Assembly: GCA_964431365.1 (NCBI GenBank)
Contig: CAYSJJ010000018.1
Location: 1 to 57,704 of the forward strand
From: Geomobilibacter sp964431365
Lineage (GTDB): Bacteria > Desulfobacterota > Desulfuromonadia > Geobacterales > DSM-12255
Reading direction: 5' to 3'
Length of the DNA stretch: 57,704 nt
This document shows, piece after piece, positions 53,701 to 57,704 of this stretch. The stretch's first letter is position 1. Each line of letters starts with the position of its first letter. Under the pieces are notes generated by a model, which did not search any database, was not told where the DNA came from, and saw only the letters and a program-made list of their open reading frames with translations. The translations under genes were made by a program, and so were the position numbers.

Positions 53701-56700
53701 ATGAAGAGTGCGGTTGTCAAAACCATTGCGGTATTATTAGCCTTTCTGGCCCTACAGCTGACGGTTTTTGCAGCCATCGTCCCGGCCCCGCCCCATGATG
53801 CCGGCAACGGGTACACCTGTGCCACCTGCCATACCATCCAGAAGAGCCTCGGTGGCACCGGGTTCAACAACGTCTGCCTGAACTGCCATCGCCCCGGCGA
53901 CCCGAAGGGTGGCGTCAAGCCGTTCACGCCGGCCGACGCCGCGGACCCGTTCGGCCTCTACACCGCACTCAGTCCTGCGCTCCGCTACCAGACCTCCCAC
54001 CGGTGGGACGGATCGGATATCAACCCGGCCGCCGGTGCGGAGCCGCCGATCCAGGCCGCCATGACCACCAACGGGCTGCGGCAGAGAACCGGCGGCAAGC
54101 TGGCCTGCGTCCGCTGCCACAACCAGCACTCCCAGGAGTTCCCGCCGTTCCTCCGGATGGCCAACGACCGGGACCAGCTCTGCCTCGACTGTCACCGGAG
54201 CCGCGACCGGCGCGACCATACCACCGGTACCCACCCGGTGAACTTCACCTACACCAGCGCCACGTCAAAGGTGAAGACCAACCCGTCCGGCTACAATCCT
54301 GCCCCGGTCAATGCCAATCCCGCCAACCCGACCTCGGCCATGCAGCTGAAGGGGGGGGCCGTTCTCTGCAGCACCTGCCACGGTGTCCACTACACCGACT
54401 CCAATAGCGCCACGTTCGACACCTATTCCAGTTTCAACAACCTGACCCCGTCCAGCGGCAACGTTCTCCGCACCGACCTGCGCGGCGCCACCGCCAACTC
54501 CGTAAACCTCTGCACCAACTGCCACCGGGGGAAGCTCGCCCACAACAAGAACGGCCAGAACGTCCAGTGCACCGACTGCCACGGGGGGCATGTGGACACG
54601 GGTGACGGATCGCAGCCGAACGTCTGGCTGGTGAAGCGCTACATGACCTTCTCCAGCGTCGTCCGGTCGGCGAAGAACCGGCCGGTCCAGTTCGTCTCGG
54701 TAGCGGCCAAGAACTACAAGGACGCCAGCGGCAGCGGCGTCTGCCAGGCCTGCCATGACGTGCCGCTCTCCGCAGGTTACCAGTCGTTCCACAACGTGGC
54801 CGACTCCACCGGCTGCAACACCTGCCACAGCCATGCCGGCACCCTCGGCTCCTTCTCCGTCGACCCGAGCTCCAGCTGCAACGCCTGCCACGGCTATCCG
54901 CCGGTGGCGAACGTGGCCGGTCCCCCGGGCTACGCCGCCGGCTACCAGAACGCGGCCTCGTTCACCGACGAGTCCCAGTCCGGCCATACCGCCCACGCCA
55001 GCACCCCCTATCAGAAGGCGTGCGAGAACTGCCACCAGGGGAACAGCCACAACACCGGCACGTTCCAGGACGTCTTCCGCTCCACTGCCGGCACCGTCGC
55101 GGCCACCGGAGGGCTGACGCCGACCTACGACCCCGCTGCCCAGAGCTGCGCCAACGTCTACTGCCATAGCAACGCCAACCCCCGCGGCGGCACGATGCTG
55201 ACCAGGACCACCCCCTCCTGGAGGGGGGGGAAGGGGACCATCGTCGGGCAGCCGAACGAATGCGGCTCCTGCCACAGCCGGGCCGGTGATGCGGCCCCCA
55301 CCTGGTCCGTCTCCCATACCCGGCACATCAACGGTTACAGCGCCAACGCCAACTTCACCTGCGCCGCCTGCCATGCCCGGACCGCCGCCGGGAACGGGGC
55401 GATCTTCGCCACCATCACGGCCCGGGCGCTCCACACCAACGGCACCAAGGACGTCACCTTCGGCGGCATCGCCGGTGGCGGCTCCTGGAGCGCCGCTTCG
55501 GGAAGCTGCAACAACCTCTACTGCCACAGCAACGTCCAGGGGGCGGCAGGGCTCGGCAGCCCGACCGCCTACGCTCAGGGCCTCGCCTGGAACGGCCCCC
55601 CTATGACCTGCGGTTCCTGCCACGCGGCCATGGTGAAGCTCGCCAACGTCTCCACCGCCACCGGCAGCCACAAGCTCCATGTGCAGGGGTATTCCTTCGG
55701 CTGCGCCGTCTGCCACGGCAGCGGCTATACAAGCAGCAGCGTCAACGTCGCCACCCACGTGGACAAGTCCATCACCATGGCCTTCACCCCCCCGGCCACC
55801 GCCAACGGCGCCGCCGCCAGCTACTACCAGGGGAACAACCCGCCGGGCGGCGGCTACGCGGCGTGCTCCAACGTCTATTGCCACAGCACCGTGCAGGGGA
55901 GCGGCGGGGTCGGCGCCCCGACCACCTATGCCGCACCGGCGTGGGGCTCGGGACCGGTCCTCTGCGGAAGCTGCCACGTGAACATGGCCACCAGCGCCGC
56001 AGCCACCGGCAGCCATGTGCAGCATGCCCAAAGGGGCGGCTACGCCTGCAGCACCTGTCACAACGGCGCCGGCAAGGACCCGGTGACCGGCGCGGCCACG
56101 GCAAAGCATGCCAACGCGACCATCGACGTCTCCTTCGCGGGCAACGCCGTTGGGACCACCTATTCGAAAGGGACGAGCGTCACCCCCGGGAGCGCTCCCT
56201 ACGGCAGCTGTGCTACCAGCAAATGCCATGGCCAGGGAACCGGCTTCACCTGGGGCGGGACCCTCTGGAGGAGCGGCAGCGACGACTGCAGCACCTGCCA
56301 CAGCAGCAGCGCCGCCGGCGCGGTCACCGCCACTACCCCCTTCTACTCCACGGAGTACCCGGTGAAGCAGACGGCGAACACCAACGCCAAGGTCGGCGCC
56401 CATACCTCGCACCTGACGGCGACGGACAGCCTGGCCACTACCCTCGCCTGCAGCGACTGCCACGGCAGCGTCACGCTCGCCACCGCGACCCACATGACCG
56501 GCACCACCAACTTCAGCTGGAGCGCCCTGGCAACGAAGAACGGCGCCCTGACCCCGACCTACAACCCGACAACCAGGCAGTGCGCCAACGTCTACTGCCA
56601 CGGCGCCGGCATGCCGGGGGGGGACACCTCCGGGAGCACCCGGACCCCGACCTGGAACGTACCGTTCCTGACCCCGACCATCTCGGCGGCGGCCTGCGGC

Positions 56701-57279
56701 TCGTGCCACGGCTTCCCGCCATCGCCGGCCAGTGGCCACCCGGCGGTCACCCTCCCCGCATCGTGGCCGACCTCCGGGTCAGCCACCGGAGTCATCGGCG
56801 CGACCTGCAGCTGCCACGCCAACATCAACCCGGCCGGCAACAGCTACGCCACCATCTTCGTGGACAAGTCGCTGCACATGAACGCCAGCCTGGAGGTAAG
56901 CGGCAGCGGCTGCGACTCCTGCCACGGCTACCCGCCGGTCCGCCCCGGCTTCAAGGGGACGCAGGGTAACTGGTCCAGCGCCCGGCAGCAGAACTACTCC
57001 GGCGGCGGCGGCGCCCACACCGTCGTGAACCATGTCAGCAGGTCGGCTAGGCCGGGCGAGGCCTTCACCAACTGCGACAACTGCCACAACCCGGCCGACC
57101 ACAACACCGGCCAGGCGAACTTCCTCCCCAGGGTCCGGGTCGACCAGCGTTTCAGGATGGTAACGGCCAAGCAGGCCCGGTACACCTCCAACCGCCTGGA
57201 CGGAGCCGGCCACATAACGGGGAACTGTTCCAATATCAGCTGTCACTTCGGGGCAACGCCGGTCTGGAACCAGCGTTAG
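53701..57279 (+). CDS. Giant multiheme cytochrome (22 CX2CH, 6 CX4CH, 1 CXCH)
   Basis: A 1192-residue secreted cytochrome. Residues 1-25 form a signal peptide (VFAA), with no lipobox. I count 22 CX2CH sites and six CX4CH sites (CANVYCH twice, CNNLYCH, CSNVYCH, CATSKCH, CSNISCH), the last ending the protein; one CXCH (CSCH, near residue 1039) is also present. From about residue 460 the protein is a repeat: CX4CH, a Gly/Trp-rich stretch, then one or two CX2CH, the CX4CH/CX2CH repeat described from Geobacter sulfurreducens. GGAGAG precedes ATG 53701; the frame extends seven codons upstream. It is likely extracellular or on the outer face, as a long-range electron carrier. Confidence 0.92.
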   Translation: MKSAVVKTIAVLLAFLALQLTVFAAIVPAPPHDAGNGYTCATCHTIQKSLGGTGFNNVCLNCHRPGDPKGGVKPFTPADAADPFGLYTALSPALRYQTSHRWDGSDINPAAGAEPPIQAAMTTNGLRQRTGGKLACVRCHNQHSQEFPPFLRMANDRDQLCLDCHRSRDRRDHTTGTHPVNFTYTSATSKVKTNPSGYNPAPVNANPANPTSAMQLKGGAVLCSTCHGVHYTDSNSATFDTYSSFNNLTPSSGNVLRTDLRGATANSVNLCTNCHRGKLAHNKNGQNVQCTDCHGGHVDTGDGSQPNVWLVKRYMTFSSVVRSAKNRPVQFVSVAAKNYKDASGSGVCQACHDVPLSAGYQSFHNVADSTGCNTCHSHAGTLGSFSVDPSSSCNACHGYPPVANVAGPPGYAAGYQNAASFTDESQSGHTAHASTPYQKACENCHQGNSHNTGTFQDVFRSTAGTVAATGGLTPTYDPAAQSCANVYCHSNANPRGGTMLTRTTPSWRGGKGTIVGQPNECGSCHSRAGDAAPTWSVSHTRHINGYSANANFTCAACHARTAAGNGAIFATITARALHTNGTKDVTFGGIAGGGSWSAASGSCNNLYCHSNVQGAAGLGSPTAYAQGLAWNGPPMTCGSCHAAMVKLANVSTATGSHKLHVQGYSFGCAVCHGSGYTSSSVNVATHVDKSITMAFTPPATANGAAASYYQGNNPPGGGYAACSNVYCHSTVQGSGGVGAPTTYAAPAWGSGPVLCGSCHVNMATSAAATGSHVQHAQRGGYACSTCHNGAGKDPVTGAATAKHANATIDVSFAGNAVGTTYSKGTSVTPGSAPYGSCATSKCHGQGTGFTWGGTLWRSGSDDCSTCHSSSAAGAVTATTPFYSTEYPVKQTANTNAKVGAHTSHLTATDSLATTLACSDCHGSVTLATATHMTGTTNFSWSALATKNGALTPTYNPTTRQCANVYCHGAGMPGGDTSGSTRTPTWNVPFLTPTISAAACGSCHGFPPSPASGHPAVTLPASWPTSGSATGVIGATCSCHANINPAGNSYATIFVDKSLHMNASLEVSGSGCDSCHGYPPVRPGFKGTQGNWSSARQQNYSGGGGAHTVVNHVSRSARPGEAFTNCDNCHNPADHNTGQANFLPRVRVDQRFRMVTAKQARYTSNRLDGAGHITGNCSNISCHFGATPVWNQR

Positions 57280-57322
57280 ACCATTACTTTCACTACAATG
57301 CGGTAAGGATAAGGAGTCAACC

Positions 57323-57704
57323 ATGGAAGCAAAGATTGCGAGTCGGAACTGCTCGCGAATGACCGTCGCGGTTGCCGCGATGGCGGCAGCAGTGGCAGTG
57401 GTAGCTATGCTGACGGGCGGTGCGGAAACGGCACAGGCCAGTTTCCTCAATTCCTGCACCACCTACTGCCACGGCATGCCGCCGCGGGATGCCGCCCGAA
57501 AGGCCAATCCGCGCTTCGGCTCCCAATCGAGCGCCGTGCTGGGGAACCACCAGACCCACGTGAAGCCGGCGCCAGTGGCCGGTGACTGCAGCGTCTGCCA
57601 CACGCCGGTGGCGGCCACCGACTTCGGCCACCAGAACGGTGTCATCAGAATGGCCAACAGCCTGAAGGGGTACTCCACCGCGACCCTGCGGGCGCGGTAC
57701 AGCA
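57323..57704 (+). CDS. Start of another multiheme cytochrome, cut by window end
   Basis: AAGGAG precedes an ATG that opens 127 codons to the window edge. After a signal peptide (residues about 1-40, ending AQASF), the first heme site is CTTYCH, spaced CX3CH, then CSVCH. The sequence context CHGMPPRDAARKANPRFGSQ is cytochrome-like, with conserved His for heme ligation (NHQTHVKP). It is 43 bp after the giant cytochrome and presumably continues the operon. Family and heme count cannot be judged from this fragment. Confidence 0.8.
   Translation, partial: MEAKIASRNCSRMTVAVAAMAAAVAVVAMLTGGAETAQASFLNSCTTYCHGMPPRDAARKANPRFGSQSSAVLGNHQTHVKPAPVAGDCSVCHTPVAATDFGHQNGVIRMANSLKGYSTATLRARYS

Noticed and set aside
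55970..55990. CACGTG-centred sequence resembling parS in the giant cytochrome gene
   Set aside because: Only part of the 16-mer matches (GCCACGTGAACAT) and it is explained by Cys-His-Val codons.
54265..56739. An 824-codon minus-strand frame opposite the giant cytochrome
   Set aside because: Very Gly/Ala/Val-rich translation without family motifs; the plus strand encodes dozens of heme sites.

Overview
The window looks like a chromosome-origin region of a Geobacter-type deltaproteobacterium (Desulfuromonadota/Geobacteraceae). The support is the gene order rpmH-dnaA-dnaN-recF-gyrB-gyrA-(HEAT protein)-gpsA-kinases-radical SAM-hemE, high GC content with GC-rich third positions, repeated intergenic palindromes, a GEMM-I riboswitch of the Geobacter type, and a run of very large multiheme c-type cytochromes at the right end. 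One 100-N assembly gap is present (35846-35945). No transposase, integrase, CRISPR array or rRNA was seen; one tRNA (Ser-GGA) is present.

Layout. (1) 1-8160, mostly minus strand: two envelope lipoproteins, then rsmG-mnmG, a parS site, and mnmE-yidC-yidD-rnpA-rpmH, the classical leftward origin operon. (2) 8160-11300: oriC, with DnaA boxes on both sides of dnaA. The dnaA-dnaN gap has three boxes at exact 20-bp intervals, then a box, a GC-rich spacer, TAC/GAC trinucleotides and an AT-rich tract, which looks like a DnaA-trio unwinding element. (3) 10100-20360: dnaN, recF, gyrB, gyrA, a HEAT-like protein and gpsA, with palindromic repeat elements between them. (4) 20384-26413: three overlapping two-component genes that contain kinases and receivers but no DNA-binding output. 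(5) 26500-28840: a radical SAM/SPASM heme-synthase-like gene and hemE. (6) 29271-43590: accessory metabolism, including an ADP-ribosylglycohydrolase-like protein, OvoA (ovothiol), SDR and quinone oxidoreductases, a TetR regulator beside an AcuI/YhdH reductase split by the gap, an Fe-S protein, SlyX, a ferritin-like protein, a membrane methyltransferase, a radical SAM protein, an MFS transporter, an acyltransferase, tRNA-Ser and a DUF2155 protein. (7) 43621-46722: a c-heme HAMP-PAS sensor and parAB, far from the parS site. (8) 46856-57704: a promoter, a GEMM-I riboswitch with adenine at the ligand-discriminating position (predicted cGAMP type), and then an apparent operon.

That right-hand operon is the most interesting part. 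It encodes an outer-membrane beta-barrel, a five-heme probable lipoprotein, a probable lipoprotein cytochrome with mixed heme motifs (CX2CH, CX4CH, CX11CH, CX15CH), an NHL/Ig-like surface protein ending in a dockerin-like EF-hand module, a lipoprotein that may carry a cohesin-like fold, a cytochrome of about 28 hemes (22 CX2CH, 6 CX4CH, plus one CXCH), and the start of another cytochrome with CX3CH. I read it as a second-messenger-controlled extracellular electron-transfer complex, possibly assembled by a cohesin-dockerin pair. The motifs and gene order are directly visible. The function and the assembly model are inference.
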